From: Brasilonema sp. UFV-L1
Lineage (GTDB): Bacteria; Cyanobacteriota; Cyanobacteriia; Cyanobacteriales; Nostocaceae
NCBI RefSeq assembly: GCF_012912105.1
Contig: NZ_QMEA01000040.1
Location: 1-45,076 of the forward strand
Direction of reading: 5' to 3'
DNA: 45,076 nucleotides
Part shown: positions 8,210 through 16,339 of the stretch, in pieces
Position numbering within the stretch: the first letter of the stretch is position 1
Layout: each line of letters starts with the position of its first letter
The notes under the pieces: generated by a model
The model's input: only the letters and a program-made list of their open reading frames with translations
The model's database searches: none
Told to the model about the DNA's origin: nothing
Translations under genes and position numbers: made by a program

Positions 8210-8433
8210 TTTTTACCAGTATTGTCTTGTGTTACCCTTCTAACCGCTAGTAACCTATTCGACCATGACCTCATTAATGTTTGCTGAAGTTTACGGACTC
8301 GCTTGAGATCACCACAACGTGAAGCGGCGTAGATGCGTTTTTGCAACTTAAAGACGTATTTCTCGACTTTGCGCCAATTAATACTTCTCCATCCCTCAGT
8401 ATTCTCGATGAAATCTGACTTAGGCGTATTCAT
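8206..8433 (-). pseudogene. ltrA: N-terminal fragment of a group II intron reverse transcriptase/maturase
   Basis: ATG at 8433 opens MNTPKSDFIENTEGWRSINW, followed by VEKYVFKLQKRIYAA and NRLLAVRRVTQDNTGKK. This is the characteristic start of chloroplast-like (CL) intron-encoded proteins, just before the first RT motifs. The frame then runs into the E2 palindrome and stops at 8140, so the RT, maturase and endonuclease domains are all gone. The fragment cannot support splicing or mobility by itself. Confidence 0.85.
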
Positions 8434-9127
8434 TACTACTTACACCCCTAGCTCTATCCACATTGCGGGTTACGTCTGCTTATCCCGGACATTACTCCAT
8501 CCCTTTTGGGGCTTTAACCGTTACTTCGGTTTGGGCGTTTGCTTCTTAACCCATCCCTCCCAAATAGAGCTTTTAGCCTGACCGCCTACCTATGTATCGA
8601 CCGCCATAGGAGCTATAATTTGGGTTACTTCGTTCCTGATATCCATTGTTTTGAGTATGCGCGGGGATGCCTATCCACCGGGGGTCTAGGAAGTGCGCTG
8701 TTTCGGTTGCAAGAACCTAACAGTCCTTACCCTATCGGTTATTTCCGCTCCCTTGGTGTGTCCGAAACACAAGCTTATATCCCTTGGTGAGATATGACGA
8801 TGGCGAGGGCGACATTTCGCTTACTCTCCCCATGAACTCTTGCTTGCGGTTGGCGCTTTCAGCAATTACCACCATTAACCGCTTTCATCCCCGCTTTACG
8901 AATTTGATAGTCGGTCGCCTCCGTAGGGGCTACCATTATTGGTAGTTTATGTGCTTTCAACCCCGCACCAGGGCGGTAGGGTTTAGTTTTCTAGGTTACT
9001 CACTTCACCTACATGGATATCAAGTTGTCATCGATAGAGGATTAAAGTGCGGACTCAATCTGGATTGGTTACTCTATCAATGCCTGGAATCCCCCCAGGT
9101 TATGGGTTTCTCCAGAACGAATCGCAC
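8434..9127 (-). ncRNA. 5' part of a group II intron (domains I to IV start)
   Basis: The minus strand begins GTGCGATTCG at 9127, the GUGYG-type 5' end of group II introns. About 690 nt of structured GC-richer RNA then leads to the maturase start at 8433. No domain V/VI sequence exists downstream because the intron is truncated at E2. The short plus-strand ORFs across 8333-9164 are shadows of this RNA. The class is inferred from the maturase fragment, probably CL type (IIB-like). Confidence 0.75.
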
Positions 9128-9151
9128 TTACACGTATCTCGGCTCAATGCC
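9128..9151 (-). other. 5' exon flank of the group II intron
   Basis: On the minus strand these 24 nt end in TACGTGTAA immediately before the intron 5' end, and are identical to 2514-2537. A small hairpin (ACGTAT/ATACGT) can form across this exon and its upstream flank. Exon-binding pairings cannot be assigned by eye. Confidence 0.55.
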
Positions 9152-9305
9152 TATACGTAATTGAATTAACTTGGCAAAAATTGAGTAAAACAGTACACAG
9201 TCCTGCCTACGTATGATGGAGGGACAGTTACTCAAGTGATGAAACTGATAACTGATAACTGTATAAAGAAGAAAGTACAACAACTCTTTGCTAAATGCGA
9301 TAAAC

Positions 9306-10094
9306 ATGACTAACCATGACCAGTGGTGGAAACAACTACTGTTGGACGTAGGATCATCTGTGACATTCTATACTATTATACCGCTGCCGTATGTCAAGGG
9401 GTTATACTTTAGGAGGGTATCCCGGCTCGCTCCACAGGTAGGGTTAATCATTGGGGGAATTTTAGGGCTATTTGATACTGGCATGATTTCTTTGGGTGTG
9501 CCGACACTGACTCGTAGCGTTCTGGTGGTATGTCTTTGGATTGCGATGACTGGTGGATTGCATTTAGATGGAGCAATGGATACTGCGGATGGCTTAGCAG
9601 TAGGTGATCCAAAACGCCGACTGGAGGTTATGGCAGATAGTGCGACAGGTGCATTTGGCGCAATGGTAGCAATAGTTTTAGTGTTAATGAAAACAGCAGC
9701 TTTGACAGATTTAGGGAAAAACCGTTGGTTGATTTTGATGGCTGCTTGTGGGTGGGGACGCTGGGGTCAACAAGTAGCAATTTTTCGGTATCCTTACCTA
9801 AAAGCAACTGGTAAAGGCGCATTTCACAAACAAGCCATTTGTTCTTATGAAGATTTGTTACCAGGATTGTTATTGATGATAGGTTTAAGTACTTTACAAG
9901 TCGTGTTCGATAAACAGCGTTTATTGACTGCTTTAGCAACGATACTTGCTGGAAGTGCGATCGCCACTCTAACTGGTGCCTGGTTTCACTATAAATTAGG
10001 TGGACATACAGGAGATACCTACGGCGCAGTTGTTGAGTGGACTGAAGCTTTATTTCTTTGTATGCTCACTGCTTTAGAAAAGTATGAATTATAA
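9306..10094 (+). CDS. cobS: Adenosylcobinamide-GDP ribazoletransferase (cobalamin synthase)
   Basis: This integral membrane enzyme joins adenosylcobinamide-GDP to alpha-ribazole in the last steps of cobalamin or pseudocobalamin synthesis. The family marks are clear: [15 protein letters not shown] with its Asp-rich metal-binding segment, [10 protein letters not shown] about 20 residues later, and [14 protein letters not shown] near the C-terminus, separated by hydrophobic helices. I chose ATG 9306 (MTNHDQWW, 262 aa). A TTG at 9288 would add six residues with no better ribosome site. The gene stands alone after the mobile-element region. No cobalamin riboswitch is visible in the short upstream spacer. 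Confidence 0.93.
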   Translation: MTNHDQWWKQLLLDVGSSVTFYTIIPLPYVKGLYFRRVSRLAPQVGLIIGGILGLFDTGMISLGVPTLTRSVLVVCLWIAMTGGLHLDGAMDTADGLAVGDPKRRLEVMADSATGAFGAMVAIVLVLMKTAALTDLGKNRWLILMAACGWGRWGQQVAIFRYPYLKATGKGAFHKQAICSYEDLLPGLLLMIGLSTLQVVFDKQRLLTALATILAGSAIATLTGAWFHYKLGGHTGDTYGAVVEWTEALFLCMLTALEKYEL

Positions 10095-10147
10095 CTATCA
10101 AAAAGTTTTGTGGTTGAAAAATTTGCAATAATTTACAACTCATAATT

Positions 10148-10627
10148 TTATTTAGCTGGTTGTAGCCGTGTCACCTTCAGTTTAAAAGTTCCAATTCCAG
10201 TTTCTCCAAAAGACCGGACGCGAATGACATAATGACCTGTTTCTGCTACGCGGGTAAAAAGTAGGGAATTGCTGGTACCATCAGGACCATCATCATTTTC
10301 TGCCAGTGTTGTTCCATTGGGTGCCAGCAGTGTGATCATACAGTCAAAACTCTCAGAGACTAGATCAATTACCAGATTATCGCCCTTATTTAACTTCACC
10401 ATGTAATCACGGGCAAATCCGCCTTGACCTGTGGGAATGTCTTTGTCAGAGAGTGTATCAGTCAGTTCATTACCAACAGGTATAGGCATTGGATTATAAA
10501 ATTTATTAGCTTGAGCAAATGCTGCTGTTGTACTGATAGCAATTGCTAGTAACGTGGCAGGAATGATTGTAACTTGTTTCAATCCCACAGCCAGACCCTT
10601 ATTGATCATCCCAAAGATTATTTCCAC
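10148..10627 (-). CDS. Secreted PPC-domain protein
   Basis: This 159-aa protein has an N-terminal signal peptide (hydrophobic VTIIPATLLAIAISTTAAFA, cleavage likely after AFAQA). It is followed by one bacterial pre-peptidase C-terminal (PPC) beta domain. Supporting features are YMVKLNKGDNLVIDLVSESF, LLAPNGTTLAENDDG and GHYVIRVRSFGETGIGTFKL. Such domains often sit on secreted proteases, but here the domain stands alone, so it is a periplasmic or extracellular protein of unknown role. An internal ATG at 10609 is an alternative start. It is convergent with cobS and looks monocistronic. Confidence 0.85.
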   Translation of the reverse strand: MEIIFGMINKGLAVGLKQVTIIPATLLAIAISTTAAFAQANKFYNPMPIPVGNELTDTLSDKDIPTGQGGFARDYMVKLNKGDNLVIDLVSESFDCMITLLAPNGTTLAENDDGPDGTSNSLLFTRVAETGHYVIRVRSFGETGIGTFKLKVTRLQPAK

Positions 10628-10726
10628 AAAAACAGAGTCATCTGGTTAATTATAGTTTTATTAAGTAGAATTTGCCTATCAAGGCATAGCGGGAGAGTGA
10701 GAACCCCTGCCTTTTAAGGAGGGGCG

Positions 10727-10945
10727 GGGGTCTTACACGTAAAAAATTCGGGCAACACGCCAGGTGCTACAACGGGGGGAACCCCCCGATAGCGCAGCGT
10801 GCCCGTAGGGCATAGCTTTGATCGGAGGAAACCTCCGCTCAAACAACTCTTGGCAACGCACTGGCTCCTTATTACAACGAGTACCCGACTTGAAAGACAG
10901 ATAAACATTACAAAGGTTGCCCGAATTTTTCGCTGACTTTGCGTC
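10727..10945 (-). mobile_element. Palindromic element E3
   Basis: Border GGGGTCTTACACGTA (10727-10741) touches a 15-bp arm AAAAATTCGGGCAAC (10742-10756), perfectly repeated in inverted form at 10916-10930. The distal border GACTTTGCGTC (10935-10945) follows 4 nt later. The core 10867-10889 (starts CCTTATTACAACG, ends GTACCCGAC) matches the E1 core in the opposite orientation with one mismatch in 23, and similarity continues into the flanking GACAGAT-AACA. About 110 bp with two GC-rich palindromes is inserted between the left arm and the core. Confidence 0.7.
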
Positions 10946-11329
10946 GGATGAAACTCGACACGGAGGACTTTAGTCCGCCGTTTCTCTTTCAGGTATTTGG
11001 CAACAAAAAAGAAAAATCTGCGACAATATTAATTAAGCGCACAGGTAGGGGTGACGACCTATGCAGGATATCCATAACTGGACTCCGAGGGCAGAAACGT
11101 AGCCAATTGTTTAATTGGTTCGCCTTGTGGAAAGCTCTGGGGAGGGACGCTTCGGTGGAGGGTAAATAAGTTGCCTGTGGAGGCGGTGAGACCAGCGCTG
11201 CGGGAGGGTTTCCCTCATGTGCCACTTCTGTGCGGGGGTTCCCCCCGTTGAAGAATGTGGCGTCAGGCGACTGGCGAACCCGGAGGGTCTGGCGGGGATG
11301 TGAGACACGGGTTGAGGATCTAGTTAAGA

Positions 11330-11425
11330 GCCTAAGAGACAGGAACAAAGGTGAAGAAGCGCGACTTTAGTCCGATTCGTAACATCTTTTAAGAATCCCC
11401 GTGCATTTATGCCGGGGAGTACGTC
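11330..11425 (+). mobile_element. Probable right end of an IS200/IS605-type (TnpB) element
   Basis: The hairpin CCCCGTGCATTTATGCCGGGG (11397-11417), preceded by AAGAAT and followed by AGTACGTCAA, looks like the 3'-end hairpin of IS200/IS605-family elements. Upstream, GACTTTAGTCC occurs both near 10966 and near 11363. No tnpB reading frame remains, so this would be a decayed end, possibly with omega-RNA remnants. This is pattern recognition only. Confidence 0.4.
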
Positions 11426-11597
11426 AATTAGTGACAGGGCGTGGGATAACAATTTTGAATTCAAAATTCAAAACAATCTACCAAAAGAACGCAGGAGTCA
11501 ACAGCAGAAGCACGTCTATGCTCCTCCTGGATTCTTTTGAATGATTCTTCTTCAATTTTCAGCACCATACCTCTGGACAAGTGTAGGCTTGACAACA

Positions 11598-12266
11598 CTA
11601 CCCTTTCAATGTATGAGCAGTTGCTGCTAACCCCACAACTTTCATACCAGCTTGATTGAGTGTTTGCATAGCAGACATAGCAGTGGCACCTGTCGTATAA
11701 ATGTCATCGACTAAAAGCACTGGAATTTCTGGGCAGCGACGAAAATCTTTTCCTATATCAAAAGCTTCAGCTAGATTTTTTGCTCGCTTTGAGGCTGACA
11801 AAGAATGTTGTGCTTCAGTTGCTCGCACTCTTGCCAAACCATTCTGTTTTAATTTTAATCCAGTCGTTTCGCAGAAACTTTCTGCTATCAATGCAGCTTG
11901 GTTATATCCACGCTCTTTTTGCTTGTTAGGGTGGAGTGGAATCGGAACAACCACAACTTTATCGGACATAGGTGAATGTAATAGCCATGCTTCTCCTAAT
12001 GATCGACCCAAAGAACGGGCAATTTGGGGTTGATTTTCGTATTTCATTGCAGCGATCGCCCGTTTAAGAATCCCCCCATACGCCCCCCAAGCAAACACTG
12101 GTAAGGGGTCTTTCCACAGATATGTGGGGTCTTTTAGGTGACATTTTTGCAACTGTCTATTACAGTTTTGACACAAGTCCTGGGAAGTCGGACGCTGACA
12201 AAGAGGGCAGTTGGATTGTAGAAAAAGGTTGAGTAAGTCTTTAAAATTTTGAGTCCAGTTTTTCAT
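11598..12266 (-). CDS. comF: ComF-family phosphoribosyltransferase-like protein
   Basis: This 222-aa protein has an N-terminal four-cysteine zinc ribbon (C20-x2-C23, C32-x2-C35) and a type I phosphoribosyltransferase fold. The PRPP-binding loop VLLVDDIYTTGAT lies at residues 183-195 and PIPLHPNKQKERGYNQ around 108-123. The family is tied to DNA uptake in naturally competent bacteria and is near-universal in cyanobacteria, where a role in transformation is likely. The ATG at 12266 gives the usual length. It is monocistronic, upstream of the divergent di-heme peroxidase gene. Confidence 0.92.
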   Translation of the reverse strand: MKNWTQNFKDLLNLFLQSNCPLCQRPTSQDLCQNCNRQLQKCHLKDPTYLWKDPLPVFAWGAYGGILKRAIAAMKYENQPQIARSLGRSLGEAWLLHSPMSDKVVVVPIPLHPNKQKERGYNQAALIAESFCETTGLKLKQNGLARVRATEAQHSLSASKRAKNLAEAFDIGKDFRRCPEIPVLLVDDIYTTGATAMSAMQTLNQAGMKVVGLAATAHTLKG

Positions 12267-12521
12267 CTAGGGTTAATAACTACCTTTTACTTTGACTAAT
12301 ACTTTGGCTCAGAATGTCTAAATGTAAAGATTTGTAAGAAATAATTGGTACCTTGCGTAAAATCGCTGTACTGAGCTTGAGAAGTAACTAGAGCCATACT
12401 TTGTTTCATATGGCTTGATAATGGTTCTAGAAACCCTGTTTAAAGCAGCACATGTTGTTGCAACAGAATCTAGCATAAATTGACTCAAATTTTGGCAAAA
12501 AACCAGAAAAACAGAAAAACA

Positions 12522-14867
12522 ATGAGCAATGCTAGAAAAAGTAGCCATAGCGAGTTGCCTGAGTTAGAGGAGACAACTCAGGCAAGTAGGAGAAGGGAAA
12601 GTTCTTCTGCTTCCCTTTTTATCCATCTGCTATCAAGGCTCTCACAAAGAATACAAATTACTGCCATCTGGGCAGCTCAGATGCTAAGTAAATTCACCCA
12701 CCTAGCATCCAAATGGTTTAGGAGTATGAAAAGAGGCGCGGCGATCGCCACGCTTTTGACCGCTGCAATCATCGCCGGACACAGTGTATCGGCGCAAGTG
12801 AGTGGGCTGTCTGGGCTAAGTCAGGTAAAGGTTCCGCAACCAGATAATGTCGGGGATTTCATTAAAGACAAGGTAAGTGCGATCGCCCTAGGAAAATCTC
12901 TTTTCTGGGATATGCAGCTTGGAAGCGATGGTATCCAGTCCTGTGCCAGTTGTCACTTTCATGCGGGAGCAGACAACAGATCCAAAAACCAGATTAACCC
13001 AGGTCGGATTGACCCAGATCAAATAGATACAACATTCAATACGGGAGGCCGTCCTAACTACCAGTTGACAGCAACAGATTACCCATTCCATAAACTGGCA
13101 GATCCAAATAATAGATCATCGAGCGTTCTGTCCGACAGTAATGACGTCACTGGCTCTCAAGGGGTCTTTAGGTCAGAATTTGTTGACGTCAATCCTGGCA
13201 GTGACAAAGACAAAGTGACGCCTTTGAAGGATGATGTCTTCAATGTCAATGGCACGAACGTACGTCAAGTGACGCCTCGCCATTCACCGTCGGTGATCAA
13301 CGCCGTGTTCAACTTTCGTAACTTTTGGGACGGACTAGCTCAGAACACCTTCAACGGGGTGAATCCCTTGGGGTTGAGAGACAAGAATGCTTTTATTTTG
13401 AAAGCAACCAGTTCAAGGCGGCTGGAAGATGTGCGAGTCAGTCTCAATAATTCGTCTCTAGCTTCACAGGCGGTGGGACCACCGCTCAATGCCTTGGAGA
13501 CGGCGTTTGAAAACGACACTTTCGCACCGTTGATTGCTCAGGAGTCTGAAGCAAACGATACGGTTAGTGTTACTAACACCCAAGGTCAGAGAGTTGACAA
13601 TAACTCTGATTCGCAAGCGTCCCAAAACAGCCAAAGCACTACCGACACCGCTGATTCCTCAAGGCAACAACCTTCGACATCAAGTCCTACGCCTTTGCGA
13701 AGGATCGGTAGGAAGCTCGGTAAGAAGCTACTTGCCCTACAGCCCCTTGCGAAGCAGATTGTGGCTTATGATGACAGTGTTTTAGGTTCTTTAAGCAGAT
13801 CGTCGCGTAATTCGCCAAAACTTGGTCTGAAAAAGTCCTACGAAGCATTGATCCGGGACGCCTTCAAACCTGAGTGGTGGCAATCTAATATAATCATTCG
13901 AGTTGATCCAACTACTGGCGATCGAACCTTCCTACGCAAGCCGAAGCGTAGCTTGAGCACTATCGAATACACGCAGATGGAGTATAACTTCTCACTGTTC
14001 TTCGGGCTGGCAGTTCAGGCTTACGAATCAACATTAGTGTCTGATGATACACCATTTGACAAGTTTTTAGCCGGTAACACTAGCGCTTTGACTTCCCAGC
14101 AACAGCAGGGGTGGGACATTTTCCAGGATCGGAACAAAGGTGGGTGTATTGGCTGCCACGCAGGATCGGAATTGACCGCCGCTTCAGTGAGTAATGTCGC
14201 TCAAACGGGACGAATCTCACGTGCGCCTGCGCAAGCCGGTGGGCTTGCCGAAGACACTGGTTTCTTCAGGATTGGTGTCAGACCCAACAACGAAGACCTC
14301 GGTTTGGGTGGTCTTGATAGGAGTGATAAAGACGACTCAGGAAATCCGCTGGGCAATCCGCTCTCCGAGGTACGGCTAGCTCAGCAGGGCAAATTTAAAG
14401 ATCTCCTCGGCGAAGACCCCCCTACGCTCAATCCAGCTCTGACTTCTAGTGAAACGGTGGTTGCAGACGGAGCCTTCAAAACACCCGGACTCCGGAATGT
14501 GGAACTCACTGCCCCCTACTTCCATAACGGTGGTCAGGCGACTCTAGAGCAAGTGGTTGATTTTTACAGCCGGGGAGGAGACTTTGGCGGTTTGCGAGTG
14601 CTGAACCTGTCATCAGAGGATAAACAGGCGCTGGTTGCCTTTTTGAAAGCGCTGACTGATGAGCGAGTCCGCTATCAAAAAGCGCCCTTCGACCACCCGC
14701 AACTGTTCGTTCCTAACGGACATCCAGGAAACCAAAATTCGGTCACCATCGACTCCAACGTCAAAACTAATGACGGTATCACGCAAGCTACGGATTCTCT
14801 GTTAGAAATTCCAGCTGTTGGTCAAAACGGTGGCAATCCTCTGCCGAACTTCTTGGCAACCTCTTGA
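12522..14867 (+). CDS. Di-heme cytochrome c peroxidase / MauG-family protein
   Basis: The product belongs to the CcpA/MauG di-heme family, which reduces H2O2 or carries out related oxidations in the periplasm. With the ATG at 12522 it is 781 aa, about twice the size of classical CcpA. A hydrophobic export segment AAIATLLTAAIIAGHSVSAQ ends near residue 92. Heme motif CASCH is at 141-145 and CIGCH at 542-546, with the C-terminal FKTPGLRNVELTAPYFHNGG typical of the family. Between the hemes sits a long Ser/Asn/Gln-rich linker (residues about 335-385). Other possible starts are TTG 12480 and ATG 12726, the latter beginning at MKRGAAIA with AGGAG too close. It is divergent from comF and followed by a strong terminator. 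Confidence 0.88.
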   Translation: MSNARKSSHSELPELEETTQASRRRESSSASLFIHLLSRLSQRIQITAIWAAQMLSKFTHLASKWFRSMKRGAAIATLLTAAIIAGHSVSAQVSGLSGLSQVKVPQPDNVGDFIKDKVSAIALGKSLFWDMQLGSDGIQSCASCHFHAGADNRSKNQINPGRIDPDQIDTTFNTGGRPNYQLTATDYPFHKLADPNNRSSSVLSDSNDVTGSQGVFRSEFVDVNPGSDKDKVTPLKDDVFNVNGTNVRQVTPRHSPSVINAVFNFRNFWDGLAQNTFNGVNPLGLRDKNAFILKATSSRRLEDVRVSLNNSSLASQAVGPPLNALETAFENDTFAPLIAQESEANDTVSVTNTQGQRVDNNSDSQASQNSQSTTDTADSSRQQPSTSSPTPLRRIGRKLGKKLLALQPLAKQIVAYDDSVLGSLSRSSRNSPKLGLKKSYEALIRDAFKPEWWQSNIIIRVDPTTGDRTFLRKPKRSLSTIEYTQMEYNFSLFFGLAVQAYESTLVSDDTPFDKFLAGNTSALTSQQQQGWDIFQDRNKGGCIGCHAGSELTAASVSNVAQTGRISRAPAQAGGLAEDTGFFRIGVRPNNEDLGLGGLDRSDKDDSGNPLGNPLSEVRLAQQGKFKDLLGEDPPTLNPALTSSETVVADGAFKTPGLRNVELTAPYFHNGGQATLEQVVDFYSRGGDFGGLRVLNLSSEDKQALVAFLKALTDERVRYQKAPFDHPQLFVPNGHPGNQNSVTIDSNVKTNDGITQATDSLLEIPAVGQNGGNPLPNFLATS

Positions 14868-14891
14868 GGAACTGACGTAGTTCCTAACTTC

Positions 14892-15410
14892 TCAAAAGCC
14901 TGGAAAACCAGGCTTTTTTAAATATACTCTGTCACAACGAGCTGTTTCTACACCTGTTGCTTTTTGATACCCGTTGCTTTCGTACAGCTTGACAGCTTCG
15001 GTTAAAACACTGGCGGTTTCAATCCAAATTTGCTGAAAACCACGGGATGCAATCGCTGCTTCTAACTGAAGTAGCAAATATTTCCCCAATCCGAAACCCC
15101 TTACACTAGGCAAAAGATACATTTTGCTTATTTCTACAGCGTTTTCCCCTCGCTTGATGGGGTAGTATGCTCCAGTACCGACAACTTGGTTTTGGTATTC
15201 AATAACCCAAAACTCTCCCCCAACTGCTAAGTAGCATTCTTCTACTTGCAGCACATCTCGATCTGCACCGTCTGGCTCCCAACCTAGACCATATTTTGAT
15301 AACACAGACCGAATCACTTCAGCAGCAGCGTTTGCGCAGCGCCCCCTAAGGGGCTAGCTATCGCCTTCTTCCCAGTCACGAATGAGAAAATCCTTATAGT
15401 AATTTTTCAT
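14892..15410 (-). pseudogene. GNAT acetyltransferase gene broken by an inserted palindrome
   Basis: From ATG 15410 the frame reads MKNYYKDFLIRDWEEGDS, then TAG at 15354-15356. It continues without frame change as ANAAAEVIRSVLSKYG and a full GNAT domain with the acetyl-CoA loop LLPSVRGFGLGKYLL and C-terminal VKLYESNGYQKATG. The stop lies in a GC-rich palindromic repeat (TAGCCCCTTAGGGGGCGCTGCGC) inserted after the GAT codon, apparently at a HIP1-like site. The frame from ATG 15317 could give a 141-aa protein lacking the first helix. Substrate unknown. The gene is inactive unless the TAG is suppressed or the shorter product works. Confidence 0.8.
14894..14919 (+). terminator. Intrinsic terminator of the di-heme peroxidase gene
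   Basis: AAAAGCCTGG, loop AAAA, CCAGGCTTTTTT is a textbook rho-independent terminator 26 nt after the stop codon. It overlaps the last codons of the convergent GNAT gene, whose C-terminus KKPGFPGF is encoded by the stem. It is A/T-flanked on both sides and may work in both directions. Confidence 0.85.
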
Positions 15411-15427
15411 TTAGATAATAGAAATAT

Positions 15428-16027
15428 CTAACTATGAATGCGAGGTTCTGGATGCAGATTTGCGAGTAATTCACTTTCGACAACCGCTAACTCCTCTAGC
15501 CGTTTCCTGACAATTTCACGGTCAAAGTAAGTATCACTAAGAACCCAGTAAGTACCATAGTGTCGCGCCTCAGATGCCATTAAACTGTGATAAAACTTCG
15601 CTAATTCTGGCTCAGGACAGTAAGCCGCTAATAATCCCAAGCGTTCGTGGCTACGAGCTTCAATTAAACCACTCACTAGCAGAGAATCCAGAAATCGTTC
15701 AGGTTCTTTGGGACGAATTTGTGCTTTCAAACCAGCACCATAAGGAGGTGGCTGTAGAGGACGTAGGGGGATATTTCGGCGTTCCAGCCATTGATTAACC
15801 AATTCAAAATGTTCTAGTTCTTCACGGGCTATTTTGGTTAGCTCCCGAATCATTTTAACATTGGAAGGATAGCGAAATATCATGTTCACAGCGACTCCTG
15901 CGGCTTTGCGTTCGCACTGGGAGTGATCGAGAAGAATAACGTCTAGGTTAGATGTTGCTTGTTCCACCCAAGCAAAACTCGTGGGTGTTTTGAGGGCGTT
16001 GATAATTGGTAACTCAGATGAAAGCAC
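15428..16027 (-). CDS. miaE: tRNA-(ms2io6A)-hydroxylase (MiaE-like)
   Basis: This is a non-heme di-iron monooxygenase that hydroxylates the isopentenyl group of ms2i6A37 in tRNA. The four-helix ferritin-like iron ligands are visible: DHSQCERKAAGVA, then REELEHFELVNQ, then EARSHERLGLL, then ASEARHYGTYW. The GTG at 16027 gives 199 aa beginning MLSSELPIINALK. A TTG at 16042 would add five residues. The length fits the family (about 200-270 aa). It lies 18 nt downstream of the broken GNAT start on the same strand but is transcribed ahead of it, so the two may share a transcript. Confidence 0.88.
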   Translation of the reverse strand: MLSSELPIINALKTPTSFAWVEQATSNLDVILLDHSQCERKAAGVAVNMIFRYPSNVKMIRELTKIAREELEHFELVNQWLERRNIPLRPLQPPPYGAGLKAQIRPKEPERFLDSLLVSGLIEARSHERLGLLAAYCPEPELAKFYHSLMASEARHYGTYWVLSDTYFDREIVRKRLEELAVVESELLANLHPEPRIHS

Positions 16028-16339
16028 GGTTAAAAGACACAAAACACTCTATAGCAATCCTAAATGATTCGTGAACATTCATCAGGGAATGACTAAGCGC
16101 TTTTGCAGGCTTATCTTCATGAGTCTTCACAAGAGTACAGTTATTTGATAAACTAACCGTAGTTTAAAGAAAAAATCTTTTAGAACGTACTCAAGCAAAA
16201 AAGTTGCTCAATTCATGGGATTTCATTCGTAGTATATACTCAGCAACGCCATTCGCGTACGGAGGGTTTCCCTCCAAAGAGCACTGGCTTGCCAAAACTT
16301 AGCGATCAGTACTTTTGAACGCAAAGAGATTCAAAAAAT
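16028..16339. other. Intergenic region with a GC-rich palindrome
   Basis: This region lies between the divergent miaE and flavin reductase genes. It contains GGAGGGTTTCCCTCC (16261-16275), a small dispersed palindrome of the type also seen at 11202-11216, followed by AGCACTGGCTTGCC, similar to the sequence next to the E3 palindromes. No gene is seen. Confidence 0.55.

Larger units (their letters stand above)
10628..11597. other. 970-bp gene-free region packed with palindromes
   Basis: No convincing gene is visible. From left to right it holds element E3 (10727-10945), small GC-rich palindromes at 10773-10788, 10823-10837 and 11202-11216, and a likely transposon right end with the hairpin at 11397-11417. 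The frames 10939-11169 and 10989-11348 overlap these structures and do not resemble proteins. Confidence 0.6.

Noticed and set aside
8333-9164. Several plus-strand ORFs of 70-83 aa
   Set aside because: They run antisense to the group II intron RNA and maturase fragment, have no protein-like motifs and overlap one another.
6504-10945. E1-E3 as integron attC sites or simple terminators
   Set aside because: No GTTRRRY/RYYYAAC core pair or integrase is seen, the arms are perfect instead of bulged, and no T tract follows the stems.
10939-11348. ORFs of 76, 119 and 65 aa in the palindrome-rich region
   Set aside because: They follow hairpins and transposon-end sequence. Their translations resemble no protein, and the frames conflict.
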